Below the pieces are notes generated by a model. That model was not told the DNA's origin. It saw only the letters and a program-made list of their open reading frames with translations, and did no database searches. A stretch of 8,176 nt of DNA from Candidatus Woesearchaeota archaeon (lineage in GTDB: Archaea; Nanobdellota; Nanobdellia; Woesearchaeales; JABIAG01), in assembly GCA_019323235.1 (NCBI GenBank), contig JAHWHN010000117.1, positions 1 through 8,176 on the forward strand, given 5' to 3'. Below, piece by piece: positions 1 to 5,462 of the stretch. The position numbers and the translations under genes were made by a program. Every line of letters starts with the position of its first letter. Position 1 is the stretch's first letter.

Positions 1-99
1 AGAGATGGAAGACATAAAGTGGTTCATGAAGACTTTGAAAAATCCATTACAAAAATAATGGATAAAGAAGACAATTCAATGGAAAATATTTTCTTTTAG
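1..99 (+). CDS. C-terminal end of an AAA+ ATPase, probably PAN/26S Rpt-like (5' end outside window)
   Basis: Frame 1 is open from the first base to a TAG at 97-99 and gives 32 residues. The segment RDGRHKVVHEDFEKSITKIM resembles the last helix of the small (lid) subdomain of proteasome-activating nucleotidase and eukaryotic Rpt ATPases, where an 'AIR..R..V...DF..A..K' pattern closes the protein. In that family the ATPase ring unfolds substrates and docks on the 20S proteasome through a C-terminal hydrophobic-Tyr-X (HbYX) tail. Here the last three residues are IFF, which would be a Phe variant of HbYX; that reading is inference. A Cdc48-like or other AAA+ protein is possible because only the tail is visible. 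The gene converges on the unknown gene at 145-996. Confidence 0.55.
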   Translation, partial: RDGRHKVVHEDFEKSITKIMDKEDNSMENIFF

Positions 100-115
100 A
101 ATTTTATTCTTTTAA

Positions 116-139
116 TTTTTTTAATAATTAATAAAAAAA
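116..139. terminator. Possible bidirectional T-rich terminator between convergent genes
   Basis: The 45-base gap between two convergent genes holds seven T's at 116-122 and seven A's at 133-139. Each strand therefore has a T7 run just past its gene, and the two runs plus one base pair can form an 8-bp AT-only stem with an 8-base loop. Archaeal transcription often stops at T-runs alone, so this could end both transcripts. In AT-rich DNA such runs also arise by chance. Confidence 0.4.
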
Positions 140-144
140 CAGAA

Positions 145-996
145 TTAACAAAATCCTGGTATTAATCCATCATTAAAAGAATAATCTAATTCTTTCAATT
201 CTTCTTTTTCTATACTTAAAAATGGTTCAAATTTATTTGCTCTAAAAATATAAAATTTATCTTCATCTAAAAAATATTTGAGTACTACTGATTTTATTTG
301 GTCATCATCTTTTAAACCTAGTTCAGTTCTTGCCTTTTTTATTCCTTGAGCGCTATTCACTTGTGGAATCCAATATGATTCATATTCGTAATATTCATCT
401 AAATATTTTTCAGTTGTAAAAATTTCTTGGTGTGGCATTAATAAAAGTCTCATACTTTCATTAAAACCAATTTGGGACTCAGAATACCCTAATTCTTCTT
501 TTAATCCTTTGAGAATGTATTTTTTATCTTCTTCGTAAAGACGATAGCTTAGTACCCAATTTGTTTTATTTTCAATAATTGAATATATATTGATTTTTTT
601 TTCTTTAAGTTCTTTAAATAATTCTGGTTCCTCACAAGAAGCTAAAGTCTTGTCAATAACTTTTGTATAATATTTATCTCTTTCAATATCAAACTCAACA
701 GAATCAGTCCATGTTGCATCAATACCTTTTCCGTTGCTAAATAATTCTACATCTGAAATAAAATCAGTTTTTGGTAATAATCTTATGTTCATATGATTGT
801 CTACCATAATATATGCAGTTCTTTTATCAGTTAAACAGTCTTTTTCTTTATAGAATGGACAAGAGATTTTATCCTTATTTTCAATTAAATCATCTAAGCT
901 TTCACAATAATATATGTTGGGATTTCGTATTGCCCAAATTTTTTTAGAAATTCCTGAATTTAAGCTAAATAGTTGATTTGTGTTTATATTAATCAT
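145..996 (-). CDS. Hypothetical protein, 283 residues, no family recognised
   Basis: I do not recognise this protein. It is acidic and soluble in appearance, with no signal peptide or membrane helix. Cysteines lie at residues 31, 46, 54, 121 and 283. C46 and C54 flank a short basic stretch (CPFYKEKDC), but no complete metal-binding pattern is visible. Residues 120-170 are rich in Lys/Glu and probably helical, around 197-209 there is a Tyr/Glu-rich patch (YLDEYYEYESYW), and the last residue is Cys after IPGF. The ATG at 994-996 is chosen because a TATA box at 1023-1030 sits at the distance expected for an almost leaderless mRNA. It is transcribed alone, directly downstream of the candidate C/D sRNA on the same strand. 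Base composition matches its neighbours, so nothing suggests recent transfer. Confidence 0.8.
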   Translation of the reverse strand: MININTNQLFSLNSGISKKIWAIRNPNIYYCESLDDLIENKDKISCPFYKEKDCLTDKRTAYIMVDNHMNIRLLPKTDFISDVELFSNGKGIDATWTDSVEFDIERDKYYTKVIDKTLASCEEPELFKELKEKKINIYSIIENKTNWVLSYRLYEEDKKYILKGLKEELGYSESQIGFNESMRLLLMPHQEIFTTEKYLDEYYEYESYWIPQVNSAQGIKKARTELGLKDDDQIKSVVLKYFLDEDKFYIFRANKFEPFLSIEKEELKELDYSFNDGLIPGFC

Positions 997-1022
997 TGTT
1001 TAAATAATAAAACAAAAATTTA

Positions 1023-1030
1023 TTTATAAA
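1023..1030 (-). promoter_or_regulatory. TATA box of the hypothetical gene at 145-996
   Basis: TTTATAAA (palindromic) is centred about 30 bases upstream of the ATG at 996. An archaeal start site roughly 26 bases after the box centre would fall near 1000, giving a leader of only a few bases. The box lies just past the T5 run that ends the sRNA unit, so the two transcripts appear separate. Confidence 0.6.
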
Positions 1031-1038
1031 ATTAATTG

Positions 1039-1043
1039 AAAAA
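1039..1043 (-). terminator. T5 run ending the candidate C/D sRNA
   Basis: On the minus strand five T's follow one base after the 3' strand of the sRNA's closing stem. A short T-run right behind a small RNA is a usual archaeal termination signal. Confidence 0.5.
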
Positions 1044-1044
1044 G

Positions 1045-1109
1045 TGCGCTCAACAGTTACTCTTTCATATCATCCTTTCGTCAATTGGTGTTCACCATAT
1101 CATCGCGCA
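1045..1109 (-). ncRNA. Candidate box C/D guide sRNA (2'-O-methylation guide)
   Basis: Read on the minus strand, the RNA has every part of an archaeal C/D sRNA in order. These are the 5' stem UGCGC (1109-1105), C box AUGAUAU (1103-1097), an 11-12 nt guide, D' box UUGA (1084-1081), linker CGAAAG, C' box AUGAUAU (1073-1067), a second 12 nt guide, D box UUGA (1053-1050) and the 3' stem GCGCA (1049-1045). The closing stem pairs perfectly. A 3-nt bulge GAU then precedes G-A, leaving tandem sheared G.A pairs and a U.U pair exactly as in a kink-turn. Consensus boxes are RUGAUGA and CUGA. Here the G-C pair of the kink-turn is replaced by A-U in both motifs, a compensated change. The D'/C' linker could close as a C-G pair with a GAAA loop. 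A TATA box 26 bases before the 5' end and a T5 run after the 3' end complete the unit. Such RNAs bind L7Ae, Nop5 and fibrillarin. Confidence 0.8.
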
Positions 1110-1130
1110 TTCATTAGAAAACCAAAATGT

Positions 1131-1138
1131 ATTATAAA
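1131..1138 (-). promoter_or_regulatory. TATA box of the C/D sRNA
   Basis: On the minus strand TTTATAAT is preceded by a purine-rich GAAAGG that could be the BRE (the site bound by TFB). The box centre (1134.5) is about 26 bases before 1109, the first base of the RNA's closing stem, so promoter and RNA boundaries agree independently. Confidence 0.65.
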
Positions 1139-1199
1139 CCTTTCTCTATTTCGAATTCAAAATTATATTTTCCAACATATATTTCAAAAACAAGACAAG

Positions 1200-1207
1200 T
1201 ATATAAA
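1200..1207 (+). promoter_or_regulatory. TATA box of the nrd operon
   Basis: TATATAAA is the best TATA match upstream of nrdR. A start about 26 bases after its centre falls near 1230, inside the first NrdR box, leaving a leader of about 60 bases before the nrdR ATG. A repressor bound there would cover the start site and the first transcribed bases. Confidence 0.6.
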
Positions 1208-1224
1208 TCTGAATTTTCGTAATA

Positions 1225-1240
1225 ACACTATAGAGAGAGT
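1225..1240. promoter_or_regulatory. NrdR box 1 (upstream, degenerate right half)
   Basis: ACACTATAGAGAGAGT keeps the left half of the NrdR consensus acaCwAtATaTwGtgt intact and matches the right half only in part. It begins exactly 31 bases before the better box 2. NrdR boxes usually come in pairs on the same helical face at about this spacing, which supports a box that would be doubtful alone. Confidence 0.65.
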
Positions 1241-1255
1241 GAGTGTTTTTTGCAA

Positions 1256-1271
1256 ACACTATATGTAGTGT
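1256..1271. promoter_or_regulatory. NrdR box 2 (near-perfect operator)
   Basis: ACACTATATGTAGTGT matches the published NrdR-box consensus at 15 of 16 positions and is an inverted repeat with one mismatched pair near the centre. It lies downstream of the predicted start site and 19 bases before the nrdR ATG, so NrdR would repress its own operon. Confidence 0.88.
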
Positions 1272-1290
1272 AAAAAGAGGTGTGTTGAAA

Positions 1291-1734
1291 ATGTTATGTC
1301 CATATTGCGGTAGTCCAGAATTGAGAGTTTTAGAAACAAGAGAGTTAGATAGAGGCACTACTCGTAGACGTAGAGAATGTAGTTCTTGTAATAAAAGATT
1401 TACAACTTATGAACATATTTCTTTAGAAAAATTGATAGTTATTAAAAAAGATGGTTCAAAAATTCCTTTTGATGAAAGAAAAATCCAATTAAGTATTATT
1501 AAATCATTTGACAAAAGAAACTACCCAAAAGAGAAAGTAGATAAAATCTCAAAAGAAATCGTTTCGAAGATATATAGCTTGGGAGTTAATGAAATTTCTT
1601 CCGTTAAAATCGGAAATTTAATACTTAGAAAATTAAAAACATTAGATAAAGTGGCTTATGTAAGATTCGCTTATGTTTTCGAGAATTATGAAGACATTTC
1701 AAAAATACAAGAGGAAATAAATAAGTTAAAATGA
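1291..1734 (+). CDS. nrdR: Transcriptional repressor NrdR
   Basis: The product has 147 residues, the family's usual length. It opens with a zinc ribbon, C3-P-Y-C6 and C30-S-S-C33, with the basic DNA-binding run RRRREC just before the second pair. An ATP-cone domain follows at about 46-136 (VIKKDGSKIPFDERKI near the start, VAYVRFAYVFENYEDI near the end). NrdR binds ATP or dATP there and represses ribonucleotide reductase genes. The ATG at 1291 is preferred because the protein then begins MLCPYCG like its homologues, because AGAGGTG (1276-1282) lies 8 bases upstream, and because a longer frame from 1243 would run through NrdR box 2. GTG 1282 and TTG 1285 are less likely starts. The stop overlaps the nrdD start as ATGA. 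NrdR is widespread in bacteria and patchy in archaea. Confidence 0.96.
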   Translation: MLCPYCGSPELRVLETRELDRGTTRRRRECSSCNKRFTTYEHISLEKLIVIKKDGSKIPFDERKIQLSIIKSFDKRNYPKEKVDKISKEIVSKIYSLGVNEISSVKIGNLILRKLKTLDKVAYVRFAYVFENYEDISKIQEEINKLK

Positions 1735-3575
1735 TAATGATAGAAGAACGAAGTAGAGAACTTATGGATAAATACAACAAAAAGTATGAAGAATTTAAAA
1801 AATACAATAATGTTGTAAGTAATGTTAACATAGTTCAATCTTATCTTAACAATCTTGATTGGAGAGTTAAAGAAAATTCTAATATGACATTCTCTCTTCA
1901 AGGATTAAATAACTTCATCACATCAAAAGTAACTAAAGATTTTTGGTTAAGTACTGTTTATACAAAAGAAATAGAAAAAGCTCACACTTCTGGGGATATA
2001 CATATTCATGATTTATCTATGTTAAGTCCTTATTGTGTTGGTTGGGATCTTAAAGAATTGTTAATTAAAGGTTTTCAAGGAGTAAGTGGTAAAGTAACAT
2101 CTAAACCTGCTAAACATTTTAGAGCAGCATTAGGGCAAGTAATTAATTTTCTTTATACATTACAAGGAGAGTCTGCTGGAGCTCAAGCATTTTCAAGTTT
2201 TGATACATTATTAGCTCCTTTTATTAGATATGATAATTTAAATTATGATCAAGTAAAACAATCATTACAAGAATTTGTTTTTAATATGAACATTCCTACA
2301 AGAACTGGATTTCAAACTCCTTTTACAAACTTAACTTTTGATTTAAAATGTTCTCCGAATTATGAAAATGAGTTTGTAATTATTGGAGGAAAACCCCGAG
2401 AAGAGACTTATAAGGAATTTCAGAAAGAGATGGACATCTTAAACAAAGCTTTTTCAGAAGTAATGTTAGAGGGGGATGCTTTAGGAAGAGTTTTTTCATT
2501 TCCTATTCCTACTTACAATATTACCAAAGATTTTGATTGGGATAATGAAAATCTTGATGGTATCTGGAAGATGACTTCTAAGTATGGAATTCCTTATTTT
2601 TCAAATTTTGTGAATTCTGATATGAAACCTGAAGATGCAAGAAGTATGTGTTGCAGATTAAGATTAGATAATAAAGAATTAAATAAAAGGGGAGGAGGAT
2701 TGTTTGGTTCTAACCCTTTAACTGGAAGTTTGGGAGTTGTAACAATAAACCTTCCGAGAATTGGATACTTAGCAAGAAGTTTAGATGATTTCAAATCAAG
2801 ATTAAAACAAATGATAAATATCTCTGCAGAATCTTTAGAATTAAAAAGGCGTGTAATTGAGGATTTTACAATCAAAGGTCTATATCCATATTCAAGATTT
2901 TATTTACAATCAATTTATGATAGGAATAAAGAATATTGGAGTAATCACTTCTCAACTATAGGGATTATAGGTATGAATGAAGCTATCTTAAATTTTTGTG
3001 GTAAATCCATAACAACAGAAGATGGGAATAAATTAGCATTAGACTTAATGGACTTTATGAGAAATGAGATTATGCAATGGCAAGAAAAAACTGGGAATTT
3101 ATTCAATTTAGAAGCCACACCTGGTGAAGGAACTTCTTACAGAATGGCAAGATTAGATAAAGAATTATATCCAAGTATTATAACTGCTAATAACTCAAAT
3201 AATAAAAATTCATATTATACTAACTCAACACAATTACCAGTTAGTTATACTACTGATTTATTTCATGCATTAGATTTACAAGATGAATTACAATCCAAAT
3301 ATACTGGAGGAACAGTATTTCATATATTTCTTGGAGAATCAATGCCTGATATTAATGCAACTAAAAGTTTAATTAAGAAAATAACTAGTAATTATAAAAT
3401 GCCTTATGTTTCATTAACTCCTACATTTAGTATTTGTCCAATACATGGATATTTATCAGGGGAGCATTATTACTGTCCAAAATGTGATGGAAGTAGTGAG
3501 CAAAAAAGTCTTGAAGACTTTGATTATGAAATAGAGGATGACTTGGAGGTAGAACATGGTAAAAACGAAATGTGA
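1731..3575 (+). CDS. nrdD: Anaerobic (class III) ribonucleotide reductase NrdD, main part lacking the glycyl-radical tail
   Basis: This is the 614-residue catalytic barrel that reduces ribonucleoside triphosphates (or diphosphates) without oxygen. Visible landmarks are HIHDL at 91-95, SPYCVGWD with active-site Cys102, CCRLRLD with the thiyl-radical candidate at Cys307/308, NLEATPGEGTSYRMARLDKE at 459-478, and a zinc site C569-P-I-H572 with C582-P-K-C585. There is no N-terminal ATP-cone, as in phage T4 NrdD. The frame ends 29 residues after the zinc site, before the essential RVxGYL motif, which appears at once in another frame (3556-3675). Deleting one A from the A5 run at 3561-3565 would join the two into a 647-residue protein of ordinary length. 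The start is ATG 1731, overlapping the nrdR stop, or ATG 1737; GAGG at 1711-1714 is too far upstream to decide. Confidence 0.93.
   Translation: MIMIEERSRELMDKYNKKYEEFKKYNNVVSNVNIVQSYLNNLDWRVKENSNMTFSLQGLNNFITSKVTKDFWLSTVYTKEIEKAHTSGDIHIHDLSMLSPYCVGWDLKELLIKGFQGVSGKVTSKPAKHFRAALGQVINFLYTLQGESAGAQAFSSFDTLLAPFIRYDNLNYDQVKQSLQEFVFNMNIPTRTGFQTPFTNLTFDLKCSPNYENEFVIIGGKPREETYKEFQKEMDILNKAFSEVMLEGDALGRVFSFPIPTYNITKDFDWDNENLDGIWKMTSKYGIPYFSNFVNSDMKPEDARSMCCRLRLDNKELNKRGGGLFGSNPLTGSLGVVTINLPRIGYLARSLDDFKSRLKQMINISAESLELKRRVIEDFTIKGLYPYSRFYLQSIYDRNKEYWSNHFSTIGIIGMNEAILNFCGKSITTEDGNKLALDLMDFMRNEIMQWQEKTGNLFNLEATPGEGTSYRMARLDKELYPSIITANNSNNKNSYYTNSTQLPVSYTTDLFHALDLQDELQSKYTGGTVFHIFLGESMPDINATKSLIKKITSNYKMPYVSLTPTFSICPIHGYLSGEHYYCPKCDGSSEQKSLEDFDYEIEDDLEVEHGKNEM
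3545..3550 (+). promoter_or_regulatory. Strong Shine-Dalgarno site before the glycyl-radical frame
   Basis: GGAGGT lies five bases before the ATG at 3556. It is the best Shine-Dalgarno match and spacing near any start in this window and sits inside the end of nrdD, as expected for translational re-initiation. The same bases also encode Leu-Glu-Val of NrdD, so chance cannot be excluded. Confidence 0.55.
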
Positions 3576-3675
3576 AGTATATAGTAGAGTTGTTGGTTAT
3601 TTAAGACCAATAGATCAGTGGAATGACGGAAAGCAAGAAGAATTCAAAGATAGATGTTATTTTGAAACAGAATGA
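3556..3675 (+). CDS. Glycyl-radical C-terminal segment of NrdD in a separate frame (39 residues)
   Basis: The 39 codons from ATG 3556 give a peptide with CEVYSRVVGYLRP, then QWNDGKQEEFKDR. This is the canonical end of class III ribonucleotide reductases, and Gly14 (codon 3595-3597) is the residue NrdG converts to a radical. It overlaps the main nrdD frame by 20 bases and is shifted +1 relative to it. It has its own GGAGGT site and its TGA overlaps the nrdG ATG as ATGA, so translation of this frame is what would couple to nrdG. There are three explanations. It could be a real split enzyme whose radical segment works in trans, in the manner of GrcA/YfiD for pyruvate formate-lyase. It could be a recoding site. 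Or it could be a one-base insertion, by mutation or sequencing error, in the A5 run at 3561-3565. The conserved sequence argues that the segment is still used. Confidence 0.85.
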   Translation: MVKTKCEVYSRVVGYLRPIDQWNDGKQEEFKDRCYFETE

Positions 3676-4352
3676 ACATAGGAGGGTTTCAAAAATTATC
3701 TTTGAAAGATTATCCAGGTAACGTAAGTTCTATTATTTATACAATTGGTTGTAATTTCAGATGTGGTTTTTGCCACAATCCAGATTTAATTACTTCTAAT
3801 AAGATTATTTCTGAAGACCAAATCTTAAATTTTTTAGAAGAAAGAAAAGATATGTTGGATGCTGTTGTAATAACTGGCGGAGAACCAACTTTACAAAAAG
3901 ACTTAAAAGATTTTTTAGAAAAAATTAAAGATTTAGATTTAAAAGTTAAGATATTTACAAATGGTTCTAATCCCGACATTATTAAAGATTTACTTCATTC
4001 AAGATTGGTTGATAGTGTATCAATGGATTACAAATGTCCTTTAGATTCATATCATAGTTTCGTAGATTTTAAAGATATTGAAAAGATAAAAGAAACTAGG
4101 GATTTTTTAATTGAGTATGATGGAGATTATGAATTTAGAATTACTTTAATTGAAGAATTATTTAATGATGGCATTCTTGAACAATTGGCTAAGGAATTAA
4201 AACCAGCTAAAAAAATAATTCTGCAAAAATTTAGGAATGATATAGTCTTGGATGAAGAATTTAAGAAATTTAAAAATACTTCAGATAAGTATATGATGAA
4301 TGCAAAAGAAACTATGGAAAAGATTGTAGATAAAAAAATATACATATCCTAA
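3672..4352 (+). CDS. nrdG: Anaerobic ribonucleotide reductase activating protein NrdG (radical SAM)
   Basis: The protein has 226 residues. It shows the radical-SAM cluster motif C27-NFR-C31-GF-C34, which holds a [4Fe-4S] cluster, and GGEP at 69-72 for SAM binding. The N-terminus MNIGGFQKLSLKDYPGNVSS is typical of the archaeal/Thermotoga-type NrdG, longer than the roughly 155-residue E. coli form. NrdG cleaves S-adenosylmethionine and abstracts a hydrogen from the glycine in RVVGYL of NrdD. Its start codon overlaps the stop of the glycyl-radical frame (ATGA), and no Shine-Dalgarno site precedes it, so translation is probably coupled to the upstream frame. The GGAGGG at 3681-3686 lies inside the gene and is not a start signal for it. 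Confidence 0.95.
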   Translation: MNIGGFQKLSLKDYPGNVSSIIYTIGCNFRCGFCHNPDLITSNKIISEDQILNFLEERKDMLDAVVITGGEPTLQKDLKDFLEKIKDLDLKVKIFTNGSNPDIIKDLLHSRLVDSVSMDYKCPLDSYHSFVDFKDIEKIKETRDFLIEYDGDYEFRITLIEELFNDGILEQLAKELKPAKKIILQKFRNDIVLDEEFKKFKNTSDKYMMNAKETMEKIVDKKIYIS

Positions 4353-4362
4353 GTGGATAATA

Positions 4363-4370
4363 TTTAAAAG
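4363..4370 (+). promoter_or_regulatory. TATA box of guaC
   Basis: TTTAAAAG is centred about 26 bases before the guaC ATG, in the 40-base gap after nrdG. Transcription would begin at or next to the start codon, giving a leaderless mRNA, which fits the absence of a Shine-Dalgarno site. guaC can therefore be expressed apart from the NrdR-controlled operon, though read-through is possible. Confidence 0.55.
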
Positions 4371-4392
4371 TGTTCTTTCCTATTTATTTAGT

Positions 4393-5460
4393 ATGAGATT
4401 TGATTCTGATGTTAAATTAGATTTTCAGGATGTTTTGATTAGACCTAAGAGAAGTACTTTAGAAAGTAGAAAAGATGTTATTCTTAATAGAAGGTTTAAA
4501 TTTTTACATAGTGGCAGAGAGTGGGAAGGTATTCCAATAATGGCTGCCAATATGGATACAACTGGTACTTTTGAAATGGCTAAAGAGTTATCAAAACATA
4601 AAATTATAACTGCTTTACATAAATTTTATACTACTCAAGAATTAGTTAAATTCTTTTCAAAATTTGATAGTCCTGACTACTTAGCTTATACATTAGGTAT
4701 GAGAGAAGGGGATTTTGAGAAACTAAAAGAAATAATAGATTTAGGTTTTGGAGATAAATTCAATTTTGTTTGTTTAGATGTTCCTAATGCTTATTTGGAA
4801 TGTTACGTTCAGCATCTACAAAGAATTAGAAGATTATGTCCAAAGCATACTATTATTGCGGGAAACGTCGTTACTAATGAAATGACGGAAGAGTTGATAT
4901 TGAAAGGAGCTGATATTGTGAAAATAGGTATTGGCTCTGGTAGTGCTTGCACTACAAGAAAAAAGACTGGAGTTGGATATCCACAACTTTCAGCGGTAAT
5001 TGAATGTGCTGATGCAGCTCATGGAATTAGTAATGATAATGGTTGTGGATTAATAATTTCAGATGGTGGCGCGATTTATCCATCATGCGTTGGCAAAGCT
5101 TTCTGTGGGGGAGCAGACTTTGTCATGCTTGGTGGGTTATTTTCTGGATTTAAACAATCTGGAGGAAATTTAGTAACAATTAAAGGTAAAAAATACAAAG
5201 AATTCTATGGTATGTCTTCAGCAAAAGCGATGAATAGAAGATATGGTGGAGTTGCTAAACATAGGACTAGTGAAGGACGTCAATTAAGAATTCCATATAA
5301 AGGGGATGTTAATGACTTTGTATTAGATCTATTTGGGTCTTTAAGAAGTACTGGAACTTATATTGGTGCTAGAAGTTTAAAAGAATTCTCAAGAAGAACA
5401 ACTTTTATCTCAGTAAATAGACAATTAAATGCATCTTTAGCAAAATTTGAAGAAAATTAA
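4393..5460 (+). CDS. guaC: GMP reductase
   Basis: This 355-residue TIM-barrel enzyme converts GMP to IMP and ammonia with NADPH. It aligns from its first residue with E. coli GuaC, including DVLIRPKRSTL at 13-23 and AANMDT at 51-56. In GSACTTR the catalytic Cys186 and Thr188 carry the same numbers as in E. coli. TGVGYPQLSAVIECADAAHG follows at 192-211, SDGG at 223-226, and HRTSEG contains the Glu294 equivalent of catalytic Glu289. There is no CBS pair, and the ADAAHG and FYGMSS segments favour GMP reductase over IMP dehydrogenase. An insertion of about five residues (SNDNG, near 213-217) falls just before the SDGG strand. The loop reads GSGSACTTR where E. coli has GPGSVCTTR. It lies after the nrd operon and converges on rmlD with only two bases between the stops. 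Confidence 0.95.
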   Translation: MRFDSDVKLDFQDVLIRPKRSTLESRKDVILNRRFKFLHSGREWEGIPIMAANMDTTGTFEMAKELSKHKIITALHKFYTTQELVKFFSKFDSPDYLAYTLGMREGDFEKLKEIIDLGFGDKFNFVCLDVPNAYLECYVQHLQRIRRLCPKHTIIAGNVVTNEMTEELILKGADIVKIGIGSGSACTTRKKTGVGYPQLSAVIECADAAHGISNDNGCGLIISDGGAIYPSCVGKAFCGGADFVMLGGLFSGFKQSGGNLVTIKGKKYKEFYGMSSAKAMNRRYGGVAKHRTSEGRQLRIPYKGDVNDFVLDLFGSLRSTGTYIGARSLKEFSRRTTFISVNRQLNASLAKFEEN

Positions 5461-5462
5461 TA

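Noticed and set aside
1085..1097. Hairpin GGUG-AA-CACC inside the first guide, or a tRNA-like element there
   Set aside because: A two-base loop cannot close, and no acceptor, anticodon or T-arm pattern surrounds it. The C/D sRNA reading explains the interval better.
1242..1260. Inverted repeat AGTGTTT / AAACACT with a 5-base loop between the NrdR boxes
   Set aside because: The arms are made of the ends of the region's NrdR half-sites plus T/A runs, and no T-run follows for termination. Best read as a by-product of the operator half-sites.
1044..1268. Plus-strand ORF of 74 codons in the intergenic region
   Set aside because: It runs antisense through the sRNA, then through the nrd TATA and NrdR boxes, has no start signal, and its sequence is low in complexity with no family resemblance.
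1146..1358. Minus-strand ORF of 70 codons overlapping the nrdR start
   Set aside because: It covers the NrdR operators and the conserved zinc-ribbon codons of nrdR on the other strand; it looks like a shadow frame.
2594..2875. Minus-strand ORF inside nrdD, and similar ones at 1625-1901, 3737-3979 and 4127-4345
   Set aside because: All lie opposite well-conserved coding sequence and have no independent signals.
3559..3575. Programmed -1 frameshift at the A-rich stretch GGTAAAAACG
   Set aside because: The codon phase is GGT AAA AAC, so the heptamer is T-AAA-AAC, not a proper X-XXY-YYZ site. A -1 shift also leads to the wrong frame; +1 is required, and no prfB-like signal is present.
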